Shown here one piece after another: positions 7,226-15,024 of a stretch of 21,410 nucleotides of DNA (its first letter is position 1; every line of letters starts with the position of its first letter). Both the position numbers and the translations under genes were made by a program. The DNA lies in assembly GCA_027019045.1 (NCBI GenBank), contig JALUXI010000039.1:1-21410 (forward strand). The letters are read 5' to 3'. This stretch comes from Piscirickettsiaceae bacterium (lineage in GTDB: Bacteria > Pseudomonadota > Gammaproteobacteria > Thiomicrospirales > Thiomicrospiraceae). The notes under the pieces were generated by a model, which was not told where the DNA came from, searched no databases, and was given only the letters and a program-made list of their open reading frames with translations.

Positions 7226-8167
7226 ATGACCCCCTTTAACCGTCAACACATTCGCCAACATTTTGCCGCTGCGGCACCTAGCTATGATGAAGCCGCTGTA
7301 CTGCAAAAGGCGGTGGCTGAGCATTTGGATGAGCGGCTGGATCTGGTCACGCTCAAACCCAAAACCATTTTAGATATGGGGGCAGGAACAGGCATCCTCA
7401 CGGCGAAACTACTGCAACGCTATCCACAAGCCAATATTTATGCCGCTGACCTCGCACATCCGATGCTCAAGCAAGCGGAACAGAATTTGCAACAGCCCAA
7501 ACTCAACTGGCTGCCCGAAAAGCTCTGTCAAAAAATGGGCTGGCAACACTGCCCTGCCAAACTGGTCAATGCCGATGCCCAACAACTCCCTTTTGCCAAT
7601 GGCAGCGTGGACCTGCTGGTGAGTAACCTCATGTTGCAGTGGTGTGATGATTTAGATGCGGTGTTTCGAGAGTTTCGCCGAGTGTTACGACCCGAAGGAC
7701 TGCTCATGTTCACCACCTTTGGTCCTGACACCCTCAAAGAGCTAAGAGCCGCTTGGCAGCACGCCGATTCAGAAAGTGACCCTGCCCAACATGTGAATAC
7801 TTTTATCGATATGCACGACATTGGCGATGCCCTGATTCGAGCAGGCTTTGGACAACCTGTGATGGATATGGAACTGTTTACCCTGACCTATGAAAAACCA
7901 ATTCAAGCACTCAAAGACCTCAAAGCCATCGGAGCGACTTCTGCCAATGCACAACGCCAAAAAGGACTGATGGGCAAACAGAAATTCACCCAAATGCTTG
8001 AAGCCTACCAGCAGTTCGCCCAACCAGACGGTCGAGTCCCCGCCACCTACGAAGTCGTCCACGGCCACGCTTGGGCGGCACAAGAGATCATCAAAGGCCC
8101 CAACCGAGACAAATCAGGCGTACATGAAATCACCTTAGATGACTTCATACAACAAGCCAGAAAATGA
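7226..8167 (+). CDS. bioC: Malonyl-ACP O-methyltransferase
   Basis: A 313-residue SAM methyltransferase that methylates malonyl-ACP so it can enter fatty-acid elongation and become pimeloyl-ACP methyl ester, the substrate BioH later opens. Seen: the BioC N-terminus FNRQHIRQHFAAAAPSYDEA, SAM motif I ILDMGAGTGIL (about residues 48-58), the acidic end of motif II (IYAADLAHPML), NADAQQLPF, and the BioC-typical SNLMLQWCDDLDAVFREFRR followed by LLMFTTFGPDTLKELRAAW. It is longer than E. coli BioC (251), partly through an extra segment near residues 92-108. No Shine-Dalgarno is visible before the ATG; translation may be coupled to brnA, 12 bases upstream. The gene ends 6 bases from the converging NERD gene. 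Confidence 0.95.
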   Translation: MTPFNRQHIRQHFAAAAPSYDEAAVLQKAVAEHLDERLDLVTLKPKTILDMGAGTGILTAKLLQRYPQANIYAADLAHPMLKQAEQNLQQPKLNWLPEKLCQKMGWQHCPAKLVNADAQQLPFANGSVDLLVSNLMLQWCDDLDAVFREFRRVLRPEGLLMFTTFGPDTLKELRAAWQHADSESDPAQHVNTFIDMHDIGDALIRAGFGQPVMDMELFTLTYEKPIQALKDLKAIGATSANAQRQKGLMGKQKFTQMLEAYQQFAQPDGRVPATYEVVHGHAWAAQEIIKGPNRDKSGVHEITLDDFIQQARK

Positions 8168-8173
8168 CGATAC

Positions 8174-9139
8174 CTAAAAAACCTGCTCCACAATGCGTCT
8201 TGGCAAATACAACATTTTTTTATCCCCTTGTTTCTTCATCACTAACCCCTCTTGTTTCCCCAAATCATTCACAAAAACACCATAACGCCCTTTACTCAAT
8301 AAACCAGTATTAAATAAAATCTGATAGAGGTCTGTCTGTTCAAGATTATATTTTTGTTCAATTTCGGTTAAGCAAATAAAATGGCTAGCAGGCTGAACCC
8401 CAAATTTAGCTTCATAATTTATCACTTGAGGCTGATGAAGCTTCACAAGCTCTCGAAATGTCTCCTCTATATGTGCGGTGGAGGTTAAAAGCGCTTTAGC
8501 AATAACTGAAGAGGCTTTGAGGAGCTTTATGTTTTCTAACTCCTCCTCTTTCTCCTGCTCAAATACTTCACTAAGCTGGTCAACACGACAGACATTAGCA
8601 AACTGTCCATCAGGTTTAATCAACTTGGATTTGTAATCCACCAAAATATAGTGCCTTACCTCTTTTAGACCATGATAGCCTAAGCTTTCTAAAGCTTTCA
8701 GCAAGGTGGGCTCATGCCGTTGAGACTGCTCGATTGGAGAAGGAATCTCTTTATATCCCTTCTTTTTTCCCAACCATAAAAACTGCCCTTTTTCGGTCAC
8801 CTTTATCCCTGTTGAATAGGATTTTGTTTCAAATAATTTGATGATTCCAAACTTATTGACCAAAAGATGATCAATCTGAGCCACATCTTCAGTACCATCT
8901 TCTTGAGCAAGCGACAACCTCAAATCACTAATAAGATAAGCATCATTCTTGAGAGGCAGTTTACTCAAGTGGTAGTGAGCATTTTTTTCCGCACTATGCC
9001 CTTTCCTCAACTTTTTGATTTCTTGTTGAATGTTCTTCTTTTGATGCGCTGTTGCCATCGGGGAGTGAAGTAAATCCTCCAATATCGCAATGCGATCATC
9101 AATTGAGTCTGGCGATTTTAAAACAGTAATTTTTGACAT
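8174..9139 (-). CDS. NERD-domain nuclease-like protein
   Basis: A 321-residue protein with a nuclease-related (NERD) domain in the N-terminal half: helix 'AEKNAHYHLSKL' with Glu51, then ISDLRL, VAQIDHLLVNKFGIIKLFET with Asp90 and the E-T-K of Glu104/Lys106. This is the PD-(D/E)xK-type arrangement (E...D...ExK) of this family. The C-terminal 150 residues are Lys/Glu-rich and contain a possible winged-helix-like end (TDLYQILFNTGLLSKGRYGVFV). The frame reaches back to 9199, but the start is placed at the ATG at 9139 because AGGGGTG lies just upstream. NERD proteins are of uncertain role, and many are plasmid or defence-associated. Base composition is more AT-rich than in the neighbouring bioC, hinting at transfer. 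It converges on bioC with no room for a terminator. Confidence 0.85.
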   Translation of the reverse strand: MSKITVLKSPDSIDDRIAILEDLLHSPMATAHQKKNIQQEIKKLRKGHSAEKNAHYHLSKLPLKNDAYLISDLRLSLAQEDGTEDVAQIDHLLVNKFGIIKLFETKSYSTGIKVTEKGQFLWLGKKKGYKEIPSPIEQSQRHEPTLLKALESLGYHGLKEVRHYILVDYKSKLIKPDGQFANVCRVDQLSEVFEQEKEEELENIKLLKASSVIAKALLTSTAHIEETFRELVKLHQPQVINYEAKFGVQPASHFICLTEIEQKYNLEQTDLYQILFNTGLLSKGRYGVFVNDLGKQEGLVMKKQGDKKMLYLPRRIVEQVF

Positions 9140-9190
9140 CAATTCACCCCTGTTACAATTTCGTACAAATATCTTACTTTTTATACAAGT

Positions 9191-9243
9191 GCTTTGCACG
9201 AGATGGCGCCACGAATAAAAAAGGCTAAAATCTCCAGTCCCGC
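9191..9243. repeat. Dispersed repeat copy A (single arm)
   Basis: GCTTTGCACGAGATGG at 9191-9206 matches 11625-11640 exactly. It is followed by CACG(A/G)ATAAAAAAGGCTAAAAT, also shared with the palindrome at 11621-11780. The copy then ends in TCTCCAGTCCCGC (to 9243), which instead matches the repeat inside bioH, hypF and hupV. It lies in the divergent promoter region between the NERD gene and the carbonic anhydrase operon. Confidence 0.8.
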
Positions 9244-9307
9244 ATTCAAGTTTTAGAAATAGAAGCTGTTATGATGAGTGCTTTCTCAAAACAAGGATAC
9301 CATATCA

Positions 9308-9535
9308 ATGTGCTTAATGATTGCTATCGCCGCACTTATTCTCATTTTTTACGGCAGCGAACGCCTACAAGAGGCTGTTTTTGCCATTCAATCCTCAGGT
9401 AATGAAGTTGTGCTCGCTCGGGACTGGGAAATTTTGACAGAACTTTGGCCTTTTCTCGCCGCTGCCTTTCTTCTCGGGGTTATTTTGGTGCTGATTTTGC
9501 TAAAATTCACCCCAAAATCAACCACGGAGTCTTAG
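9308..9535 (+). CDS. Small two-TM membrane protein upstream of carbonic anhydrase
   Basis: A 75-residue protein of unknown family. Two hydrophobic segments (about residues 2-16, CLMIAIAALILIFYG, and 45-65, FLAAAFLLGVILVLILLKF) are joined by a loop of about 28 residues containing charged residues. The frame is open from a GTG at 9278, but the ATG at 9308 is favoured by AAGGA at 9292-9296 and because the first membrane helix begins there. A TATGAT at 9270-9275 could be its -10. Its stop is 3 bases before the carbonic anhydrase ATG, so the two are surely co-expressed. A role near inorganic-carbon supply is possible but only inferred from position. Confidence 0.7.
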   Translation: MCLMIAIAALILIFYGSERLQEAVFAIQSSGNEVVLARDWEILTELWPFLAAAFLLGVILVLILLKFTPKSTTES

Positions 9536-9538
9536 AAG

Positions 9539-10177
9539 ATGCACCCCGCTTTAAAACCGCTACTGGAAAACAATCGTCGCTGGGCAGACAAGATGACTGC
9601 CCAAAATCCTCAACACTTCCAGACACTTGCCAAGCAGCACACCCCCAAATACCTCTGGATTGGCTGCTCTGATGCCCGTATGCCCGCCAATGAACTGGTC
9701 GGTTTGGCACCAGGTGAAGTTTTTGTTCACCGTAACATCGCCAACTTGGTCAACTCCAGTGATATGAATGTGCTGTCCGTGATTGAGTATGCGGTGCAGG
9801 TGCTGAAAGTAGAGCATATTATTGTCAATGGGCATTATGGCTGTGGAGGCGTGAATGCCGCCCTGAGTCCACAGCCTGCTCCTGATATGGTCGAACACTG
9901 GATTCGTCCCATTAAAAAGTATCATTCAAGACTACGCCCGAGTCTTGAAGGCATGAGCGAAAAAGAAGTATCTGACAAGTTGTGCGAAATCAATGTCATT
10001 GAACAAGTTAGAAATATCTGCCACATTCCCGTGGTACAAAAAGCGTGGCAAGAGGGCGAAATCCTTACGGTTCATGGACTCATCTACAACATTGAAGACG
10101 GCATTTTACACGACTTGGACATCTCCATTAGCGACAATGAGACCGCTGAAGAGTTTGTACTCCGCAAGATTAAATAG
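9539..10177 (+). CDS. can: Beta-class carbonic anhydrase
   Basis: A 212-residue enzyme that interconverts CO2 and bicarbonate in the cytoplasm. The zinc ligands and catalytic dyad are all present: CSDAR gives Cys43, Asp45 and Arg47, and GHYGCGG gives His99 and Cys102. Other conserved stretches are VFVHRNIANLV, LSVIEYAVQVLKV and the tail YNIEDGILHDLDISI. Length and motifs match the plant/E. coli Can-like clade. GGAG lies about 11 bases before the ATG, within the end of the preceding small membrane-protein gene. Autotrophs use such enzymes to balance CO2 and bicarbonate for carbon fixation; here that is inference from family and context. Confidence 0.97.
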   Translation: MHPALKPLLENNRRWADKMTAQNPQHFQTLAKQHTPKYLWIGCSDARMPANELVGLAPGEVFVHRNIANLVNSSDMNVLSVIEYAVQVLKVEHIIVNGHYGCGGVNAALSPQPAPDMVEHWIRPIKKYHSRLRPSLEGMSEKEVSDKLCEINVIEQVRNICHIPVVQKAWQEGEILTVHGLIYNIEDGILHDLDISISDNETAEEFVLRKIK

Positions 10178-10207
10178 CAGCAAATTTTATCTGCAACTCA
10201 TCCGCTA

Positions 10208-10852
10208 TTAGGCCCGCAAAGGCTTAACATTCAATAATGACACAAAGAGCGAAATCACAATGGTGCCAAATACAAAACAGAACACCCCATGAGAAGAGCT
10301 GACTAACCAAGTAAACAGATCAGCAGGGGTAAAGGCACCGTTCATGGTGAACTGGAGATTGATTGCCTGCATTAAACCATAGGGGGCATACTCCCCCGAA
10401 AAAAAGGACGGAATATCCTCGAATACCCCTCTAATCTGATAGATGCTAGCAAAAGCAAACATGGCGGTTAAAAAGTTGACCATTGCCAGTACAATCACAC
10501 GACCCGTTGCCGATACCATCTTGCCTTCAGTGATCTTACAAATACCGAACAGAATCACCCCAATCTCTTTGTTCACAATGCCAAAAATTCTCAACAAAAG
10601 CACCCAAGTTATCCAGACGGGTAGCTCCACAAACAGCGTCAAGCCATATAACAATACCGAAAACACCAACCAACCAACAATATAGATCTCAGACAGAAAC
10701 AGTCTCTTATCCCGTATCGCTTGCCATTCTGGTGTTTCTGCAACATAGTCTTGTTCTTTTAGCTTGAAATAACGATCCAACCAAAAATAGGGCGACAGCA
10801 TATACACCCACTGAATTAACTGTTTCACCATGCCTGCTGTATTTAACTTCAT
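10208..10852 (-). CDS. Polytopic membrane protein, function unknown
   Basis: A 214-residue protein with about four hydrophobic segments: residues about 53-72 (IYIVGWLVFSVLLYGLTLFV), 80-105, 120-140 (VIVLAMVNFLTAMFAFASIY) and 188-208 (GVFCFVFGTIVISLFVSLL). The charged N-terminal 45 residues are likely cytoplasmic. Between the last two helices is a loop ending LFTWLVSSSHGVF that faintly recalls the pore region of small ion channels; I do not claim it is one. The ATG lies 13 bases after the stop of the metallo-hydrolase gene, so the two form an operon. It converges on the carbonic anhydrase gene with 30 bases between stops and no clear terminator. Confidence 0.8.
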   Translation of the reverse strand: MKLNTAGMVKQLIQWVYMLSPYFWLDRYFKLKEQDYVAETPEWQAIRDKRLFLSEIYIVGWLVFSVLLYGLTLFVELPVWITWVLLLRIFGIVNKEIGVILFGICKITEGKMVSATGRVIVLAMVNFLTAMFAFASIYQIRGVFEDIPSFFSGEYAPYGLMQAINLQFTMNGAFTPADLFTWLVSSSHGVFCFVFGTIVISLFVSLLNVKPLRA

Positions 10853-10865
10853 CTAATTTAATCTC

Positions 10866-11594
10866 TTAAAAACAAACTTCTTGATTGGGTAATAATAAAG
10901 GCAAATCAGCATAAGCCTCTTGTACCTGCTCAGCACTTAAACCATGCCCCAAAATATAGCGATTCGGCTTATGCAGCCAAGGCATCATCTCTTCAAAATG
11001 GGCATGCCAAGGGTTTGGCTTTGGGCGAGCATCCATAATAAACACTTTGGCCTGATCCAACGTAGAAAATAATGATGCATCCAAGCGGCTGTCGCCTGTA
11101 TAACCTAAACGCAGTTCACCCTTCTCATCCGTAATGAGAAACCCATAACTGGCTTCAGAGTGCACACCTGGGAAAAACTGAATGCGAAGCCCATACCCAA
11201 TCGGAACTTGCTCACCCTCTTGAGCACTCACCCAGTCGGCTAATTCACTGGGAGACATCTGCTGATGGTGTTCTGCAATGCGATACCTTTGCAACCGCTC
11301 ACTCACTGTTTCATGTGAAACCACTCGTTTTTTACGCCCTTTTGCCAACTCAACCCGTAATACCACGGGCAATTCACCCGCATGATCAGAGTGGTTATGC
11401 GTAATCACAATAGTTTCGGGGAAATCTCCAAAATGACGCACCACCTCACGCCCAACACCCAGTCCCAAGTCCACTAAACAGAAAGGCTCACCGTCATGCA
11501 ATAACATAAAACTGCTACTGATCAACCCCTCATACACAAAAGAAGCCCCAGCTCCTACACCCAAAACCTGCAATGAAAACTGTCGCTGTGCCAA
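10866..11594 (-). CDS. Metallo-beta-lactamase-fold hydrolase
   Basis: A 242-residue protein of the MBL superfamily. The metal-binding signature HNHSDH (His66, His68, Asp70, His71) is intact, with further ligands likely at GVHSEASYGF (His), GYTGDSR (Asp) and GHGLS (His). The fold start (LQVLGVGAGASFVYEG, then SSSFMLLHDGEPFCLVDLG) resembles RNase Z and related phosphodiesterase-like members, but the substrate cannot be named. The start is a TTG at 11594, chosen because AAGGAG lies five bases before it and no better codon fits. Only about 26 bases separate this codon from the large palindrome at 11621, so the palindrome contributes the 5' leader and maybe the promoter. Confidence 0.85.
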   Translation of the reverse strand: MAQRQFSLQVLGVGAGASFVYEGLISSSFMLLHDGEPFCLVDLGLGVGREVVRHFGDFPETIVITHNHSDHAGELPVVLRVELAKGRKKRVVSHETVSERLQRYRIAEHHQQMSPSELADWVSAQEGEQVPIGYGLRIQFFPGVHSEASYGFLITDEKGELRLGYTGDSRLDASLFSTLDQAKVFIMDARPKPNPWHAHFEEMMPWLHKPNRYILGHGLSAEQVQEAYADLPLLLPNQEVCF

Positions 11595-11620
11595 ACCAAC
11601 TCCTTCCGATTAAATTTTAA

Positions 11621-11780
11621 GAGAGCTTTGCACGAGATGGTTACACGGATAAAAAAGGCTAAAATTCCCCGTCTCTTCGTTGGAAAACTTGGCAATAGCT
11701 GGCTATTACCTGCATTTTCCGCCTCGATTCGAGAAATTTTATCTCTTTTTTCTCTCGTGCCCCACTCGTGCAAAGCTCTC
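11621..11780. mobile_element. 160-bp imperfect palindrome, MITE-like (copy B)
   Basis: The outer 16 bases (GAGAGCTTTGCACGAG, 11621-11636) recur inverted and exact at 11765-11780. The arms align throughout, sharing CACG, AAAAAAG, TAAAAT and GGAAAA, and meet at GGCAATAGC-TG-GCTATTACC, whose centre (11700.5) is also the exact centre of the outer arms. The T/A-rich flanks extend the symmetry to about 11615-11786. The left arm matches copy A at 9191. It encodes no protein and fills the divergent promoter region between the MBL gene and the thioredoxin-like gene. Open frames on both strands through it are by-products of the palindrome. Confidence 0.85.
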
Positions 11781-11844
11781 TTTAAAAATACCATAGATTC
11801 TACGATATCAAGCCTTCCATTGCTGCGAGAAATAGACAACTCGC

Positions 11845-11873
11845 TTGACACACCTGTAAAACAGTGATTATAT
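11845..11873 (+). promoter_or_regulatory. Sigma-70 promoter for the thioredoxin-like gene
   Basis: A consensus -35 TTGACA (11845-11850), a 17-base spacer and TTATAT (11868-11873) give an expected start near 11880, about 29 bases before the ATG. The spacer contains the small palindrome CTGTAAAACAG (11854-11864), a possible operator. Confidence 0.75.
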
Positions 11874-11908
11874 GCGTACTTTATCACCTTATTGATGGAC
11901 ACGCTTTA

Positions 11909-12520
11909 ATGAGCATACAACAAATTCCCGCAAAAGATTTTGAAATCGCCGTTCTTGCCAGTTCTCTGCATACTCCAATCGGGGTGTTTTTTCGTGCTGC
12001 TGACTGTCCTCCTTGTGATGAGGTACAGCGTACCTTAGAAAAGCTAGCCCCTGATTATGAAGGACGACTGCATATTGCCATTGTGGACATTACCCAAGAA
12101 GGGGCTGATCCCATTTTGAGCCAGATGCAACTCACCTCCATTCCTGATTTCAAACTGGTCGATAAAAAACAGGTCATTGCTCAAGCCAAAGGGGTACCAA
12201 CTGAAACCCAATTGCGAGAGCTGCTCAATGACCACCTACTCACTGAAGCCGAATACCGCCTGCAACTGCTGCAAAATCAAGTAGAACTCCTGCTTAGCTC
12301 AGAGCAGTTTGAGGAAGCGATGGCTTTGACCAAAACTTTTCAGCAAAAGCACCCAGAAGATGAAGCCGCCATGCTAATCGAGTTGGCGATGCTCATCCAA
12401 ATGAACCGTATTGAAGAGGCCATTGAGCTGATGAACCAACTCCCCGACAGCCTGCAACAGAGTGAAAAAGCCGAAGGGGTCAAAGCGATGATTGCCAGCC
12501 TACAAACCACTCGGCATTAA
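11909..12520 (+). CDS. Thioredoxin-fold protein with TPR-like tail (CnoX/YbbN-like)
   Basis: A 203-residue protein. Residues 1-105 are a thioredoxin fold with the active site CPPC (Cys33, Cys36) and the cis-proline loop SIPDFKLVD; residues about 115-200 are helical and resemble tetratricopeptide repeats (QFEEAMALTKTFQQKHPEDE, RIEEAIELMNQLPDSL). This is the layout of YbbN/CnoX co-chaperones that hand stressed proteins to GroEL and DnaK. E. coli CnoX has a degenerate active site; here CxxC is complete, so redox activity is plausible. The ATG at 11909 is chosen over a GTG at 11864 because the latter precedes the predicted transcription start. hypF begins 21 bases after the stop, so the two may share a transcript. 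Confidence 0.85.
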   Translation: MSIQQIPAKDFEIAVLASSLHTPIGVFFRAADCPPCDEVQRTLEKLAPDYEGRLHIAIVDITQEGADPILSQMQLTSIPDFKLVDKKQVIAQAKGVPTETQLRELLNDHLLTEAEYRLQLLQNQVELLLSSEQFEEAMALTKTFQQKHPEDEAAMLIELAMLIQMNRIEEAIELMNQLPDSLQQSEKAEGVKAMIASLQTTRH

Positions 12521-12541
12521 ACGGTCGAACTCTGCTTGACC

Positions 12542-14941
12542 ATGCGTTTTGTTAAGATTCAGATTCAAGGGATTGTACAAGGGGTCGGCTTTCGCCCCTT
12601 TGTTTGGCAACTGGCACAGCAGTTTCACCTAAAAGGCTGGGTACTTAATCACGCCCAAGGTGTAGATATTGTCCTGCGACTCTCCCAAGCAAACAGCGAC
12701 ACTCTTTTAACCAAGCTCCAACAGGCATTACAAACCCAAGCGCCACCGCTTGCCCAGATCGAACAGATTCACCTCACTGAACTCTCCCCCGAAGTTGTAC
12801 AGCAGCACTACCCACAACTCAACCATTGCGATGATTTTCAAATCCTCGCCAGTGATGACCAAGCAACCATGCACACCACCGTGCCACCCGATGCAGCGAC
12901 TTGTCCAGCCTGTCTGGCCGAAATCAACGACCCCAATAATCGTCGTTACGGCTATCCTTTTACCAATTGCACCCACTGCGGCTCCAGATTTAGCATTATT
13001 CACGCCATGCCCTACGACCGCCACCAAACCAGCATGGCCACTTTCCCGCTCTGTTCAGTATGTCAACAAGAGTATCAAGACCCCAGCAATCGCAGATTCC
13101 ATGCACAACCTAACGCCTGCCCCCAGTGCGGCCCCCAAATCGCCCTGCTCACGCCCACCGAAAAAAACGAAAAAAATAGCGAAAACTGGCAAAAATGCCA
13201 AAATTCCCAGTCCCGCTGGGCAGAAATCGCCTGTGACATGCTTTTAGCGGGGAAAATCTTAGCCATAAAAGGCATCGGCGGCTATCATCTCGTCTGTGAT
13301 GCCGCCAATGATACCGCTTGCCAAACCTTAAGAAACCGTAAACACCGCCCCAGCAAACCCTTTGCCTTAATGGCTCCCAATCTTGCCACGCTCAAAACCT
13401 TTGCCGAATGTCCACCCGTCGCAGAAGCTTGTCTGACCAGCTCAGCCGCCCCCATTGTGCTACTGCCTCGCAAACCTCAAACTCCACCGCTATCGAATCA
13501 AATCGCACCACACCAACCCCGTTTAGGCATTATGCTGCCCAGCAATCCACTGCATCACCTGCTGATGCAACAGTGGCACAAAATCAAGCCTGAAGGACTG
13601 CTGGTCTTCACCTCCGCCAACCTCAGCGGACAACCACAGATTTATCAAGATGAATCCTTAGCAGACTTCACCCCACTTGCTGATGCCATCCTCACCCACA
13701 ACCGTCCCATTTTACGCCGCTTAGAAGACTCCGTCGTCACCCTCAATGTCCCCCAAACCCGTATCCTCCCTTTACGACTTGCTCGAGGTTATGCACCGCA
13801 ACAACTCCCCCTTCCCAAAGGTTTTCCAGCACGCAAAGCCCTTGCAGCGGGGGGCGATTTAAAAAACAGCCTCGCCTTTCAAAAAGGTCAACAGATCACC
13901 CTCATGCACTATCTAGGCGACCTTGAAAACTATGAAGTCCAAACCGCCTACCAACAAACCCTTGATGACCTGCAACAGCTCTATGACTTCCAACCCGACC
14001 ATCTCATCACCGACCTGCATCCAGGCTATTACAGCACCCAGTCGCTCACCCCCCGATTTCCCCAGCTCACTCTTCATTCTGTACAACATCATCACGCTCA
14101 CCTCAATGCCGTTCTCTTGGAGCATCAAATTCCTTACGACCATCCACCTGTCATGGGCATTATTTTAGACGGCTTAGGCTATGGCACCGACGACACCCTC
14201 TGGGGCGGAGAACTGCTCTATGGCGGCTATGCCTCGGTGCAACGGCTCGCCCATCTCACCCCTTTCCCGCTATTGGGGGGAAACCAAGCCAGCAAAGCCC
14301 CTTGGCGCAATGCCTATGCCCTCTTAAAACCATTAGGCAAAATAGAAGATTTAATCGCACAATACCCTCATGTTGCCACCCTCAAGCACCTCCAAAACAA
14401 GCCGCTCGCCCTGCTCGATAGCATGCAAGCAGCCAACCTCAACTGCCCATTGACCAGCTCCACAGGCCGACTCTTTGATGCTGTCGCTGCACTGTGCAAC
14501 CTGCATTTTGACCAGATCACCTATGAAGGCGAAGCCGCCATTGCACTCGAAAACCTGCTCACCCCCGCCCTACTTGAATCTCAACTGGCTCATGGCTACC
14601 CCATGCCCTACCAAGCAGGTCAAATCCAAACCATCCCCATGATTCAAGCCATTCTCAATGATCTGAACACCCAAACCGATCCTGCCATCCTCTCCGCCCG
14701 TTTCCATATCGGACTGGTCAAAGGGCTGCTCAATGCCGCACTAAACCTACACTCCACTCACCCCTTCACTCACCTTGTGCTTGGCGGCGGGGTCTGTCAA
14801 AACCAATCCCTCATCTGGCTATTTGAACACCTCACCCCACCCAACCTCACCCTGCTGTCCCCCCAAACCCTCCCCGCCAACGACCAAGCCCTAGCGATAG
14901 GACAGCTTGCTTCTGTTCAGACTTCCAGTCAGACGACTTAA
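12542..14941 (+). CDS. hypF: Carbamoyltransferase HypF, [NiFe]-hydrogenase maturation
   Basis: A 799-residue protein that transfers the carbamoyl group of carbamoyl phosphate to HypE, which turns it into the CN ligands of the NiFe active site. Domains: acylphosphatase (about 1-92, GIVQGVGFRPF), two zinc-finger repeats with CPAC/CTHCG and CSVC/CPQCG (about 105-195), a YrdC-like domain (about 225-410, AIKGIGGYHLVCDA, KHRPSKPFALM) and a Kae1-like domain (HHHAHLNAV, ILDGLGYGTD, GGGVCQN). It is about 50 residues longer than E. coli HypF. Part of the excess lies at residues about 205-226 (EKNEKNSENWQKCQNSQSRW), between zinc finger and YrdC domain, and is encoded by a dispersed repeat. The ATG at 12542 begins the acylphosphatase domain; a TTG six bases earlier is ignored. 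It precedes the hupTUV genes. Confidence 0.97.
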   Translation: MRFVKIQIQGIVQGVGFRPFVWQLAQQFHLKGWVLNHAQGVDIVLRLSQANSDTLLTKLQQALQTQAPPLAQIEQIHLTELSPEVVQQHYPQLNHCDDFQILASDDQATMHTTVPPDAATCPACLAEINDPNNRRYGYPFTNCTHCGSRFSIIHAMPYDRHQTSMATFPLCSVCQQEYQDPSNRRFHAQPNACPQCGPQIALLTPTEKNEKNSENWQKCQNSQSRWAEIACDMLLAGKILAIKGIGGYHLVCDAANDTACQTLRNRKHRPSKPFALMAPNLATLKTFAECPPVAEACLTSSAAPIVLLPRKPQTPPLSNQIAPHQPRLGIMLPSNPLHHLLMQQWHKIKPEGLLVFTSANLSGQPQIYQDESLADFTPLADAILTHNRPILRRLEDSVVTLNVPQTRILPLRLARGYAPQQLPLPKGFPARKALAAGGDLKNSLAFQKGQQITLMHYLGDLENYEVQTAYQQTLDDLQQLYDFQPDHLITDLHPGYYSTQSLTPRFPQLTLHSVQHHHAHLNAVLLEHQIPYDHPPVMGIILDGLGYGTDDTLWGGELLYGGYASVQRLAHLTPFPLLGGNQASKAPWRNAYALLKPLGKIEDLIAQYPHVATLKHLQNKPLALLDSMQAANLNCPLTSSTGRLFDAVAALCNLHFDQITYEGEAAIALENLLTPALLESQLAHGYPMPYQAGQIQTIPMIQAILNDLNTQTDPAILSARFHIGLVKGLLNAALNLHSTHPFTHLVLGGGVCQNQSLIWLFEHLTPPNLTLLSPQTLPANDQALAIGQLASVQTSSQTT
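13172..13217 (+). repeat. Dispersed short repeat inside hypF
   Basis: Bases AATAGCGAAAAC, then the hairpin TGGCA-AAAA-TGCCA (13187-13200), then AAATTCCCAGTCCCGCT. The same layout occurs in bioH (6447-6493) and hupV (18451-18504), and the last 20 bases also match 9223-9243. It is in frame and encodes NSENWQKCQNSQSRW, which falls on the linker before the YrdC-like domain. Confidence 0.75.
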
Positions 14942-14967
14942 ATTCATTTACCTAAACAGAACTCATA

Positions 14968-15024
14968 TGTCGATATTTTTATCAATTATCGACACATACT
15001 GATTGAGTGTTTATACTATCGACA
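14968..15024. promoter_or_regulatory. Three TATCGACA boxes upstream of the fic remnant
   Basis: TGTCGATA at 14968-14975 and TATCGACA at 14987-14994 form an inverted pair. A third TATCGACA at 15017-15024 extends into the first codons of the fic remnant, 30 bp from the second. This looks like an operator array left from an intact fic gene; the binding protein is unknown. Confidence 0.5.

Noticed and set aside
10178..10207. A possible terminator between carbonic anhydrase and the converging membrane-protein gene
   Set aside because: Only a weak AATAGC/GCTATT pairing with no T-run; not convincing as an intrinsic terminator.
11555..11902. Open frames on both strands across 11555-11902
   Set aside because: They run through the 160-bp palindrome, which gives similar translations on both strands; no start signals or family features.
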